DNA of 64,000 nucleotides. Source: Filimonas lacunae (GTDB taxonomy: Bacteria > Bacteroidota > Bacteroidia > Chitinophagales > Chitinophagaceae). Both the position numbers and the translations under genes were made by a program. Location of the stretch: the NCBI RefSeq assembly GCF_002355595.1, contig NZ_AP017422.1, positions 5,274,823-5,338,822 on the forward strand, given 5' to 3'. This document shows positions 34,833 to 43,908 of the stretch, piece after piece. The notes beneath the pieces were generated by a model. The model saw nothing but the letters and a program-made list of their open reading frames with translations, did not search any database and was not told the DNA's origin. The first letter of the stretch is position 1, and each line of letters begins with the position of its first letter.

Positions 34833-36719
34833 TTAATTCACAATCAAAACAGGAATTGCTAATTTATGCCTTACCTGATCAACTGTGGCCCCATATACAA
34901 AATCTTTTATACCCGTATGCCGGTGCGCTCCCATTATTAACATATCAGCCTTCACGTCTTTTACAATGCGCACAATTTCGTTAATACGGTTTTTATACCC
35001 CAGCGCAATTTGCACCTGGTGCCCCATGCCTTCCAGTTGCGAAGCATACCATTGCAAACGCTCCTGGTCTTTACGGGTTTCATAATCATCTGCCGAAGCG
35101 CCTAAATAACTGGCCGATACCGTTTCCACTATATGCAGCAACAGGTAAGTGGCATGCGTGTGCCCCTGCGCCAATGCATGTGCTATCACCTTTTCATCTG
35201 CCGGACCAAAATCCAGTGCCACTGCAATGGTGTTCACTTTAGGAATAGACAAATTGTTCAAAGGCGTTACTTCACTATGCATGTTCATATTGGCCTTCTT
35301 CCGGTGGCGGTGCACCAGCGGTAAAAAAGTCATTACCAAAAACAACCAGGCAAATAACACCCAGGCCACTACTATCAGAATTTTCATGCCCACATGTCCC
35401 GGCTGCGCAAAGGCACTGATGCTGGAATCAGCTACCAGCTGCACATTCAAAAAGATAAGTATAGCAGCAACCAGCCACGAAAGCACTTTCACATGCCAGC
35501 GAATGGCAAACTGGCCCATCGAGCTTTTATCACTTACAAAATGTATCAGGGGAATAATGGCAAAACCCAGTTGCAGACTTAAAATCACCTGGCTAAATAC
35601 CAGCAGGGCATCCAGTTCCTGATCACCATAAATCAATATTACCACCACCGCAGGCACTATGGCAATTACACGGGTAAGCAACCTGCGTATTAAAGGATTG
35701 ATACGTAAACGCAGATACCCTTCCATTACAATTTGCCCTGCCAGTGTTCCTGTTACCGTACTGCTTTGTCCCGCAGCTATCAGGGCTACCGCAAATAAAA
35801 ATGGCGCCAGTTTGCTACCCAGCATAGGCTCCATCAGGCGGTGTGCATCTTCTATTTTAGCTACCTGTGTATTACCAGTAGTAAAAAAAGCAGTAGCTGC
35901 CAGCACCAGGATAGCCGCATTTACCAAAAAGGCCAGGTTTAAGGCTATGGTACTGTCTACCAGGTTAAACTTCAAAGCCGTTTTAATACTATGCGGGTCA
36001 CTCTTTATTTTCCGTGTTTGCACCAATGCACTATGCAGGTAAAGGTTATGGGGCATTACAGTGGCTCCAATTATACCTACTGCTATATATAAGGCACCTG
36101 TGTTAAGCGATGTAGGCACAAAACCTTTGGCCACATCGGCAAGGTCGGGTTTGGCAATCACCAGCTGCACTAAAAAAGAACCACCTATTATTGCAATCAA
36201 TGCAATAATAAACGCTTCCATTTTGCGCATGCCCAGCTTTTGCAGGTAAAACAATAAAAAGGTATCAAATACGGTGATCAGTACCCCATATAATACCGGC
36301 AGCCCCGTAAGCAATTGAATGCCTATAGCCATCCCCAGCACTTCGGCCAGGTCGCAGGCAGCTATGGCCAGCTCGGCCAGCAGGTATAAACAAAAATTAA
36401 CAACGGGCGGATACTCTTCGCGGTTAGCCTGCGCCAGATCGCGCCGGCGCACAATACCCAGGCGGGCACTTAAGCCCTGCAACAGCAAAGCCATCAGGTT
36501 GCTCATCAGCAACACCCATATCAGCTTATATCCAAACTGCGCGCCACCTTGTAAATCAGTGGCCCAGTTACCAGGGTCCATGTACCCCACACTTACCAGG
36601 TAAGCAGGACCGATATAGGCCAGAAAACGACGCCAACCTTTTTTACCTGTGGTAACATCTACGCTTTCATGTACCTCTCCTAATGATTGATTGCTGTTGC
36701 TAACGGGAAGCCTTGCCAT
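34833..36719 (-). CDS. NRAMP-family divalent metal transporter fused to a universal stress protein domain
   Basis: A 628-residue fusion. Residues about 30-460 form an NRAMP (MntH-type) proton-coupled Mn/Fe importer with the first-helix metal motif DPGNW (48-52) and the sixth-helix motif MPHNLYLHSALVQTR. Residues about 485-628 form a cytosolic universal stress protein (USP) domain starting VNTIAVALDFGPADEKV and ending with MGAHRHTGIKDFVYGATVDQV. In that last motif Arg takes the place of the second Gly of the usual ATP-binding G-x2-G-x9-G-S/T, so ATP binding may be altered. A TAGATTTG element (36727-36734) may be its -7 promoter, which would give a very short leader. The GNAT gene follows at six bases. 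Confidence 0.93.
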   Translation of the reverse strand: MARLPVSNSNQSLGEVHESVDVTTGKKGWRRFLAYIGPAYLVSVGYMDPGNWATDLQGGAQFGYKLIWVLLMSNLMALLLQGLSARLGIVRRRDLAQANREEYPPVVNFCLYLLAELAIAACDLAEVLGMAIGIQLLTGLPVLYGVLITVFDTFLLFYLQKLGMRKMEAFIIALIAIIGGSFLVQLVIAKPDLADVAKGFVPTSLNTGALYIAVGIIGATVMPHNLYLHSALVQTRKIKSDPHSIKTALKFNLVDSTIALNLAFLVNAAILVLAATAFFTTGNTQVAKIEDAHRLMEPMLGSKLAPFLFAVALIAAGQSSTVTGTLAGQIVMEGYLRLRINPLIRRLLTRVIAIVPAVVVILIYGDQELDALLVFSQVILSLQLGFAIIPLIHFVSDKSSMGQFAIRWHVKVLSWLVAAILIFLNVQLVADSSISAFAQPGHVGMKILIVVAWVLFAWLFLVMTFLPLVHRHRKKANMNMHSEVTPLNNLSIPKVNTIAVALDFGPADEKVIAHALAQGHTHATYLLLHIVETVSASYLGASADDYETRKDQERLQWYASQLEGMGHQVQIALGYKNRINEIVRIVKDVKADMLIMGAHRHTGIKDFVYGATVDQVRHKLAIPVLIVN

Positions 36720-36842
36720 AGTTAGACAAATCTAAGTTATAAATACGAAACATCTTACCGCAAAAAATGCATCATGGCAATAAAAAATTCATCATATTTG
36801 AGTAATAACCAATCCCCGGTATCACTTTAAATTTTTTTCAGC

Positions 36843-37799
36843 ATGCGTAAAACCTGTCTGGCAATCACCCTGGTTCTTTTTTCGCTGGCAGCCTGTAAAA
36901 GCAAAACAGCTGCATTAGACGGCGATGCCCCTGTAACGGCCAAACAGTTGCAGGCAGCCTTTACGTCCCTCAAACTTCCGGCCCTTATAGCCGACTCCAA
37001 TGCAAACAGGCTAAAAGATACTACTTCTATCAGCCACCAGGTGCTGGTGCAGTTTGTGCCTGATAGTGTCCTCACCAAACTGGAAGGAGGCAGTAAATAC
37101 ACAGCCAAAACCCGCATTAATCCTTTGGGGAAAATTGAAAAAGAAAACGGCACCTACCTTATTACCACCTTTACACATAATAAACGTACTTCTGTAGCCG
37201 CTTTCTTCTTTGATAAAGAGAATACCTACAAAGCCGCACTGGAAATATTACCTGCTAAGCGTGATAATGACTACCATTACAGTGTGTCTATTAATAAAGA
37301 ACCTACGTTTACCTTAAATAAAGAACGTTTTGTCAGCGCCAGCCAGCTGCTTTATACCCGTAATGGATATGCTTATCTGGATGGCTCTACTGAGTTTATG
37401 ATGGTTATTAATGAAACCAACGACGAACAAAAGAAAAGCACCGACATATACAATCCTATCGACACTCTGCCACGTAAAAACAAGTTCAGCGGTGATTATA
37501 TAGAAAACAAGAAGAATTTTATTGCCGTACGTGATGGTAAAAACGACCAGCACTATTATTTCTTTATCCACTTTGAAAAGAACAATGGAGCCTGTACCGG
37601 TGAGCTGAAAGGCGAGTTTACAGTAGGCGCTAACAATAAAGCCATATACCAACAAAACGGCGACCCTTGCGTTATAGATTTTTCTTTCTCTACCGGCAGC
37701 ATATCTGTGAAAGAGCAAGGCAGCTGTGGTAACCATCGCGGTATCAGGTGTTTATTCAATGATAGCTATACCAAAAAGAAGGAGAAAAAGAAAAAATAA
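36843..37799 (+). CDS. Hypothetical lipoprotein (318 aa)
   Basis: A 318-residue predicted lipoprotein: signal peptide MRKTCLAITLVLFSLAAC with lipobox LAAC (Cys18). I do not recognise the mature domain. The first half (about 30-130) looks alpha/beta, and the second half is beta-rich with many aromatic residues. The C-terminus carries a compact cysteine-containing motif EQGSCGNHRGIRCLFNDSY ending in a lysine-rich tail (KKKEKKKK). With Cys pairs around residues 264, 285 and 303-310 in the exported part, disulfides are likely. It is divergent from the NRAMP gene and followed 81 bases later by glgP on the same strand. Confidence 0.75.
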   Translation: MRKTCLAITLVLFSLAACKSKTAALDGDAPVTAKQLQAAFTSLKLPALIADSNANRLKDTTSISHQVLVQFVPDSVLTKLEGGSKYTAKTRINPLGKIEKENGTYLITTFTHNKRTSVAAFFFDKENTYKAALEILPAKRDNDYHYSVSINKEPTFTLNKERFVSASQLLYTRNGYAYLDGSTEFMMVINETNDEQKKSTDIYNPIDTLPRKNKFSGDYIENKKNFIAVRDGKNDQHYYFFIHFEKNNGACTGELKGEFTVGANNKAIYQQNGDPCVIDFSFSTGSISVKEQGSCGNHRGIRCLFNDSYTKKKEKKKK

Positions 37800-37880
37800 C
37801 ACCAACCAGCCATTGTGTAAAAAATACATTTTGTCATTTTCCTTTATATTCGCCACGATTTTTGACTAAATCCGCAATAA

Positions 37881-39533
37881 ATGAATTTTAGAAATTTCCA
37901 GGTTCCATACCAGGTAAACGAACGTTATGCAAAGAAGGTAGCTTATTTCTCCATGGAGTTTGCTGTACACCAGCCTTTAAAAATTTACAGCGGCGGACTT
38001 GGTTTCTTATCCGGTTCTCACCTGCGCAGTGCCTATGAATTACGTCAAAATATGATTGGCATTGGCATTTTATGGAAGTTCGGCTATTACGACCAGGCCC
38101 GTAACCAGGATCAGACCCTGCAGGTTACCTGGACCGAGAAAATATACAATTTTCTGGAAGATACCGGCATCCGTTACCAGATTCTGATACACGATTCACC
38201 GGTTTGGGTAAAGGCAATGTACCTGCCCCCTACCACCTTTAACACGGCGCCTTTGTTTTTATTAAGCACCGATCTTCCTGAAAACGATTACATTTCACAA
38301 ACCATCACACACCGCCTGTACGATGCCAACGTAGCCACCAAAGTGGCACAGTTTATTTTACTGGGTGTGGGTGGCGCTAAATTAATAGATGAGCTGGGCT
38401 TCAACCCCGACCGTTATCACCTCAACGAAGCACATGGCCTGTCAGCCGCTTTTTATCTGCTGAATAAGTTTAAAAGCCTTGACACCCTGCGCGAACACCT
38501 GGTGTTTACTACACACACACCGGAAGAAGCAGGTAACGAAAAACATGACATTTACCTGTGCCATAAAATGAGCTATTTCTGTGGCCTTAGCATTGATGAG
38601 GTAAGAAAGGTTACCGGCATCCAGGACGATCTGTTCAACCACTCGCTGGCCGCCCTACGCTTTGCACGGTTAGCCAATGGCGTGTCTGAACTGCACGGCC
38701 ATGTATCCCGCGAAATGTGGCAGAAATATCCTGGTGTATGTCCTATCATTTCTATCACCAACGCACAAAACCTGCGCTATTGGGCCGATAAACAGTTATA
38801 CCGTTTTTCAGACGAGCAGAACCATGAAAAGTTCGACGACCGCAAAAAGTGGTTAAAGTGGAGAGCTTTTGAAATTGTAGCCGACCAAACCGGTAAGCAG
38901 TTTAACCCCGATACATTAACCATAGTGTGGGCACGCCGCTTTGCTGGTTATAAACGCGCTGATTTCTTAACGCAAAATATGGCGCGTTTTGAAAAACTGA
39001 TCAACGACAACAATTACCCTGTTCAAATTATCTGGGCTGGTAAACCTTATCCGAGTGACTACCCTGCTATTAACCAATTTAACCACCTGGTTAGCCTGAG
39101 TAAGAACTATAAGAACATAGCAGTGCTTACCGGCTACGAGCTGGCTTTAAGCAAGCGACTAAAACAGGCTGCCGATGTTTGGTTAAACAACCCACGCGTT
39201 CCACGCGAAGCATCAGGCACCAGTGGCATGACTGCCGCTATGAACGGTGCTGTAAACCTCTCTACCGATGACGGCTGGATACCAGAATTTGCCGATCATG
39301 GCAACAACAGCTTTGTGGTGCCTAAAGGCAACTATGCCAGCATGAGCACTGAAGAGCAGGATCAGTACGATCTGGATAAACTATATGAAATACTGGAGAA
39401 TGAAATTCTTCCATTGTATTACAACAACTACCACACGTGGCGGCAGATAGTACAAAACGGTATGCGCGACGTGTTACTGAAATTTGAAAGTAACCGTATG
39501 GCCGATGAGTATTACGAACTGCTCTATAAATAG
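37881..39533 (+). CDS. glgP: Alpha-glucan phosphorylase (GT35), short form
   Basis: A 550-residue glycogen/maltodextrin phosphorylase, which releases glucose-1-phosphate from alpha-1,4-glucan with inorganic phosphate. The N-terminal active-site region VAYFSMEFAVHQPLKIYSGG and the C-terminal PLP/phosphate-site signature EASGTSGMTAAMNGAVNLS are both present, with NEAHGLSAAF between. It is shorter than E. coli GlgP (about 800), matching the compact alpha-glucan phosphorylase group common in Bacteroidota. A small terminator follows. The cytosolic GH13 enzyme at 25.3 kb could work with it in glycogen use. Confidence 0.93.
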   Translation: MNFRNFQVPYQVNERYAKKVAYFSMEFAVHQPLKIYSGGLGFLSGSHLRSAYELRQNMIGIGILWKFGYYDQARNQDQTLQVTWTEKIYNFLEDTGIRYQILIHDSPVWVKAMYLPPTTFNTAPLFLLSTDLPENDYISQTITHRLYDANVATKVAQFILLGVGGAKLIDELGFNPDRYHLNEAHGLSAAFYLLNKFKSLDTLREHLVFTTHTPEEAGNEKHDIYLCHKMSYFCGLSIDEVRKVTGIQDDLFNHSLAALRFARLANGVSELHGHVSREMWQKYPGVCPIISITNAQNLRYWADKQLYRFSDEQNHEKFDDRKKWLKWRAFEIVADQTGKQFNPDTLTIVWARRFAGYKRADFLTQNMARFEKLINDNNYPVQIIWAGKPYPSDYPAINQFNHLVSLSKNYKNIAVLTGYELALSKRLKQAADVWLNNPRVPREASGTSGMTAAMNGAVNLSTDDGWIPEFADHGNNSFVVPKGNYASMSTEEQDQYDLDKLYEILENEILPLYYNNYHTWRQIVQNGMRDVLLKFESNRMADEYYELLYK

Positions 39534-39573
39534 TTCCGTTTTTAAGTACACGCATGAGAAAGTCCAGGTAAAG

Positions 39574-39595
39574 AATCCCGCCACAAGGCGGGATT
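39574..39595 (+). terminator. Terminator after glgP
   Basis: Nine-bp stem AATCCCGCC / GGCGGGATT with ACAA loop followed by a T-rich stretch. Confidence 0.85.
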
Positions 39596-39629
39596 TCTTT
39601 TTACAGCCAATAAGCTTGTACTTTTGCAT

Positions 39630-40196
39630 ATGCCTAATAAAATTGTCATTGCTATTACCGGGGCCAGCGGATCTATTTATCCCAAATTGCTGATAGAAAA
39701 ATTATTAACGATACCACAGCAATGGGATGAGCTAAGTGTGGTGATGAGTAACAATGCCAAAGAAGTATGGCAAACCGAACTGGACAACACCAGCTACCTC
39801 AACTATCCCGTACAATTTTACGATAAGCATAACTTCCAGGCGCCATTTGCATCAGGTTCTGCCCGCTATAATATTATGATTGTAGCTCCCTGTAGCATGG
39901 GCACACTGGGCCGCATAGCTAATGGCATCAGTGATGATGTTATTACCCGCGCTGCTGATGTAGTATTGAAAGAAAGGAGAAAATTGATATTACTGGCCCG
40001 CGAAACGCCTTACAATCTTATTCATATCCGCAATATGGAAGCGGTTACCCTGGCTGGCGGCATTATATGTCCGGCCACCCCTTCCTTCTACAGCAAGCCC
40101 ACCACCATTGAAGAAGTAGCTGCTACAGTAACCGATCGCGTGCTGGATCTGGCAGGGTTGGATATTACCAGCTACCGCTGGAATACACAGTCCTGA
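39630..40196 (+). CDS. ubiX: UbiX-family flavin prenyltransferase
   Basis: A 188-residue flavoprotein of the UbiX/Pad1 family from the ATG at 39630 (MPNKIVIAITGASGS); a TTG six bases upstream is possible but less likely. UbiX makes prenylated FMN, the cofactor of UbiD-type decarboxylases, from FMN and dimethylallyl phosphate. The FMN-binding loop AITGASGSIYPKLLIE and the conserved VAPCSMGTLGRIANGISDDVITRAADVVLKERR region are present (second given as VAPCSMGTLGRIANGI, then ITRAADV and LKERRK). No ubiD is in the window. Its stop codon lies only 5 bases from that of the convergent FUSC gene, with no terminator between. Confidence 0.93.
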   Translation: MPNKIVIAITGASGSIYPKLLIEKLLTIPQQWDELSVVMSNNAKEVWQTELDNTSYLNYPVQFYDKHNFQAPFASGSARYNIMIVAPCSMGTLGRIANGISDDVITRAADVVLKERRKLILLARETPYNLIHIRNMEAVTLAGGIICPATPSFYSKPTTIEEVAATVTDRVLDLAGLDITSYRWNTQS

Positions 40197-40201
40197 ACTA
40201 C

Positions 40202-42451
40202 TTAATCATTGTCACCATCTGGTTGTTCGCTAACCAGCTTCTGTATAATCCGTAATTGGTCTACTGTCATGGTACTGATCAGCTCAAACGAATCAGTGAT
40301 CGTTTTCATATCACTTAATGTTTTGCGGGTGGCAGCGCCGTCATCTTCCGTACCGCCGCTTTCCAGCTCTTTGCGACGTATGTCCATCAACTGCTGAATT
40401 TTGTCACTGATAGGTAGCTTGGCAGCCACATTCAGCACTTCCACCGAACGGTGGTGTTGCAGTAGTTCAATAGACTGTCTGAATTGAAGGTCTACCTGCT
40501 GCACCAATGGCTGAAATTCCTGTGATTCATATTGTGCTGCATTCCGCTGTGCATAATAACTCAGGGCTGCTATATGAGAAGTCAACATATGGCTGGTAGC
40601 TACAAACTGATGATAATGTTTCAGCTTGGGGCGTTTGTCTTTAGGTTCACTCAGCATCCGTTGCAGGTTATCGCTCAGGTTGGCCAGGGCCACAAAAGCA
40701 TTTTTACGCACCAGTTTAAATGTAGTTACATCCGGTTGTTTACCCGTAAAGCATTCCGCGGCAGCATCAAAATACGACCGGTTATTCTGCAAAGCTTCCA
40801 GCATTAAAGTGGTTACCTGTTCCTGTTCCCAGGTTGGCAGCACAAACTGCGCAACAATAAACGCCACCACCGAGCCTATAAAAGTATCCAGCACCCTGTC
40901 GTGCAGCACCGCTTCATATCCCGCAGGATTTAAAAAGGCAAAGCTGAGCAATACATAAATAGTAATACAGGCCGAAGCCACCAGGTATTGCAACTTTAAA
41001 AAGCTGTAAGATATAATCATGGCCAGCAACATAAACACCAGCCAGGCGGTTCTGTCATGCACATATATCAATATGGCCATGCCCACTACACCACCTATTA
41101 ATGTGCCTGCCAAACGTTGCAGGTTTCGTTTCCTGCTTATACTGTAGGCCGGTTTTATAATGGTGACAATGGTTAACAATATCCAGTAGCCATGCCCCAA
41201 TGTAAAAAACAGGGATATGATATAACCAATCATCAGCGCCACGGTAACCCGGGCCGCATGCCGGAAACTGGCACTTTTCAACGACAGGTTGGCCAGCAGA
41301 ATTTTGGGGTCCAGCTCCGAGCGGGTCACAAACTGGTTCACATCTTCCTGCACCTTAAACTGGCGAGCTATTCGCTTATCAAAAGCAGTAGCTGCATGCA
41401 AACGTTTAATCCTTTCTGTAATATCCTGTATGCTGTATAATATCTGGCGCAGTTTAATAACGCCTTCAATGGTGTTCGGATTCAGGTATTTTTTACGCAG
41501 TTCAAAAAAATGATCCATGGTCACTTTCAGCAAAGCATCCAGGTCATTCTTGCTTTTGCTGGCTGTACCGCTTTGTACGGCCAAACCAATTTCATGCAGT
41601 TCATCCGCCAACGCCGCAATCATCCAGGCATAATCTTCCAGTATGTCCGAGTTATCAAACTCTTCATGCAGCGATGTGTAATCCTGTTGCGATGTCATTA
41701 CCCTTTCCAGCAGGTCAATGCTATCCAGGAACATCATCATCAACGTTCTGCTTTTGGTGGTAGACTCGCTTACAAACTGGCGCGACTTAAACAGCATTTC
41801 CCGCAAATCGGTATGATGCTGCTGAATCAGTACCTGGTAACGCATCAGCTCTGTATTCAAATGCTCGTAATCCGGCTCCAGTTTATAAAAGCCCGATTTA
41901 ATACGCAGGTAGGTTGACATGTCAATTAAACACTCCCCCATCAACTGTTGTATATGTAAAAACGGACGCAGATTATACAATACCATGCTTAAAAAAGCAT
42001 ACCAGGTACCGCCTGCCGCAAACAGCAAGGCATCCCACCAGATAGAGTGACTTTGTAAATGACTGTCTACATTAAATATAAACACCAGCAGGGCAATAAG
42101 CCCTATACTGCTAATGCGGGTGCCATATACGCCTATCAGGGTAAAAAACATCCCAAACACCACTATTTCCACTCCCAGCAACCAGGGCAATTCCCTGCTA
42201 AAGCCAGTAATGATAGCAACTACAAAATTGATAAGGATGCTGGCAATTAAACCATTCTTGCGGTGATGCGGCGGACCAGGGTTATCTGTTAAGCTTACGC
42301 AAAGCGCGCCCAGCGGCATGGCCATCCATGCAGCCAGCAAATCAAAGTGATATAATACTACAGCCGGTATAACAGCCCCTGCCGTAATACGTATGCCTGA
42401 ATGCAAATATTGCCCCGTGATAAATTTCCTAAACTCCCTGGTATAGTCCAT
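40202..42451 (-). CDS. FUSC-family (YccS-like) membrane protein
   Basis: A 749-residue inner-membrane protein of the FUSC/YccS group. It has two blocks of about six transmembrane helices each: residues about 18-190 (RITAGAVIPAVVLYHFDLLAAW split as RITAGAVIPAVV) and about 405-545 (TVALMIGYIISLFFTLGHGYWI). A long cytosolic helical region lies between them and after the second block. The second block starts the FUSC_2 aromatic-acid exporter-like domain. The transported compound is unknown. The start at 42451 (MDYTREFRKF) avoids overlap with the SRPBCC gene; upstream, the frame stays open to 42619 but overlaps that gene by 121 bases. It is the last of four same-strand genes. Confidence 0.87.
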   Translation of the reverse strand: MDYTREFRKFITGQYLHSGIRITAGAVIPAVVLYHFDLLAAWMAMPLGALCVSLTDNPGPPHHRKNGLIASILINFVVAIITGFSRELPWLLGVEIVVFGMFFTLIGVYGTRISSIGLIALLVFIFNVDSHLQSHSIWWDALLFAAGGTWYAFLSMVLYNLRPFLHIQQLMGECLIDMSTYLRIKSGFYKLEPDYEHLNTELMRYQVLIQQHHTDLREMLFKSRQFVSESTTKSRTLMMMFLDSIDLLERVMTSQQDYTSLHEEFDNSDILEDYAWMIAALADELHEIGLAVQSGTASKSKNDLDALLKVTMDHFFELRKKYLNPNTIEGVIKLRQILYSIQDITERIKRLHAATAFDKRIARQFKVQEDVNQFVTRSELDPKILLANLSLKSASFRHAARVTVALMIGYIISLFFTLGHGYWILLTIVTIIKPAYSISRKRNLQRLAGTLIGGVVGMAILIYVHDRTAWLVFMLLAMIISYSFLKLQYLVASACITIYVLLSFAFLNPAGYEAVLHDRVLDTFIGSVVAFIVAQFVLPTWEQEQVTTLMLEALQNNRSYFDAAAECFTGKQPDVTTFKLVRKNAFVALANLSDNLQRMLSEPKDKRPKLKHYHQFVATSHMLTSHIAALSYYAQRNAAQYESQEFQPLVQQVDLQFRQSIELLQHHRSVEVLNVAAKLPISDKIQQLMDIRRKELESGGTEDDGAATRKTLSDMKTITDSFELISTMTVDQLRIIQKLVSEQPDGDND

Positions 42452-42498
42452 AGCCTTACGGTATGCGCAAACATAATCGTTTTCACGCACTATTCCAT

Positions 42499-42969
42499 CT
42501 ATCGCACTACCACATTTACCTGCTCTTCCGCTACCTGCTGAATTACGCTGTTTCTCTTTTGCAGTAAGGACTTCATATATGTTTTTAAAAACAATATATC
42601 CGCTAATTTCCCCATGCATCCTAGGGGGGAAGCGAACTCAAATTCGTCAATCATTAAGGTTCCTCCGTTCTCTTCCCGGAAAATATGATGGTGCTTCAAT
42701 TTCTTAAAAGGCCCTTCCACCATTTCATCTCTGAAATAATGTGGTTGCTGCAGGGCCGTGATTTTACTGGTCATATGCATCACAATTCCAAAATGGCGGG
42801 CTTCCCAGGTAACCGTTTCTCCTTCGTTAATAAAACCGGAGGTTACACCCGCTATGGCCTTTTCACCGGCCTGCTCCATACTTTGGGTGTGCAGGTCAAT
42901 GCTGCGGGATAAATTAAAACAAACATCTACCGGGGCGTTAATATAAGTTTCTAATTGAATGAGCGGCAT
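42499..42969 (-). CDS. SRPBCC-family protein
   Basis: A 156-residue protein of the START/SRPBCC fold, which encloses hydrophobic ligands in a helix-grip cavity. It starts with IQLETYINAPVDVCFNLSRS and has the family end KHHHIFREENGGTLMIDEFEF and a long C-terminal helix (FLKTYMKSLLQKRN). The binding ligand is unknown. It is 11 bases downstream of the YfcH-type epimerase on the same strand. Pairing of an SRPBCC protein with this epimerase is common in bacteria, where the two are sometimes even fused; the shared pathway is not established. Confidence 0.85.
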   Translation of the reverse strand: MPLIQLETYINAPVDVCFNLSRSIDLHTQSMEQAGEKAIAGVTSGFINEGETVTWEARHFGIVMHMTSKITALQQPHYFRDEMVEGPFKKLKHHHIFREENGGTLMIDEFEFASPLGCMGKLADILFLKTYMKSLLQKRNSVIQQVAEEQVNVVVR

Positions 42970-42980
42970 AAGAGTTAGTG

Positions 42981-43907
42981 TTATATGCGTATGCTTAATA
43001 TGTCGTGTATGGCATAAGATGCACGGGTGAACAAAAATACATAACCACTATCCAATAATTTTTGCGGAGCCACCCACCTGCTTTTTAAAAGCAGTTCCGT
43101 TTCCGTTCCAATCAGCATCGCTCCGGCATCCAGCAACCATTGCGGAGCCGGTAAACCAAAAGGAGCGCCATAGGCACGGCGAATATCTTTCATCAGGTCT
43201 TTGTTCCGCACAGGTTCCGGTCCCGTGCAGTTTATCACACCTTCTATCTCTGTATGCTGCAGTAACCATTCCACACTTCCTGCTACATCCTGCTCATGTA
43301 TCCAGGCAATATATTGTTCACCAACGCCATGTTTGCCACCCAGCCCCAGCTTTACCATATTTAGCAATCTTGGAAAAACACCGTCTTTACGTCCCAACAC
43401 AATACCCATACGTAAAGCAATTTTGCGGGTACGGGGCGCAGACATATCAAAGAAAGCAGATTCCCATGCTTTGCAGATATCGATCGAAAACCCATATCCA
43501 ATCTGTCCCGTCGCCTCATCCTGTGGCTTATCCTCTGCATGCCGGTAAATGGTGGCCGAAGTAACGTTGATCCAAAGCTCAGGCGGCAGTTTACAGCCTG
43601 TCACAGCAACACCTAATGCGCGGGTAGGCAATAGCCGTGACTCAAGAAGTGCCCGCTGGTTTTGTGCAGTATACCGGCAGTTTACGTTTTTACCACATAG
43701 GTTTACCAACATATCTGCTCCCTCCAACGCCGTACACCACGCCCCCTGTGTAACACCATCCCACACTATGGTTTGAACATTGTCAACATCCGGGCTGGCT
43801 TTGCGCGCCAATATAATAATAGAAGCTGCTTTATCCTTAAAGTAACGCACAAGCACTCCCCCCAGGTAGCCATTGCCACCTGCCAGCACAATTTTCTGAT
43901 ACAACAT
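42981..43907 (-). CDS. TIGR01777 (YfcH) family NAD(P)-dependent epimerase
   Basis: A 308-residue extended short-chain dehydrogenase/epimerase of the YfcH family. The Rossmann glycine motif GGNGYLGG is at 10-17. NLCGKNV (about 68-74) is typical of this family. The catalytic Tyr/Lys pair of SDR enzymes is not obvious (ATIYRHAEDK is the nearest candidate), as is usual for the group. Function in cells is not known; some members are labelled cell-division inhibitor SulA homologues without basis in this sequence. It starts one base after the end of the DCC gene, so translation is probably coupled. Confidence 0.88.
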   Translation of the reverse strand: MLYQKIVLAGGNGYLGGVLVRYFKDKAASIIILARKASPDVDNVQTIVWDGVTQGAWCTALEGADMLVNLCGKNVNCRYTAQNQRALLESRLLPTRALGVAVTGCKLPPELWINVTSATIYRHAEDKPQDEATGQIGYGFSIDICKAWESAFFDMSAPRTRKIALRMGIVLGRKDGVFPRLLNMVKLGLGGKHGVGEQYIAWIHEQDVAGSVEWLLQHTEIEGVINCTGPEPVRNKDLMKDIRRAYGAPFGLPAPQWLLDAGAMLIGTETELLLKSRWVAPQKLLDSGYVFLFTRASYAIHDILSIRI

Positions 43908-43908
43908 A

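Noticed and set aside
36720-36842. Manganese (yybP-ykoY) riboswitch before the NRAMP gene
   Set aside because: No conserved loop motifs; only a possible -7 element at 36727-36734 is seen.
42452-42619. N-terminal extension of the FUSC protein
   Set aside because: Overlaps 121 bases of the SRPBCC gene; ATG at 42451 is suitable.
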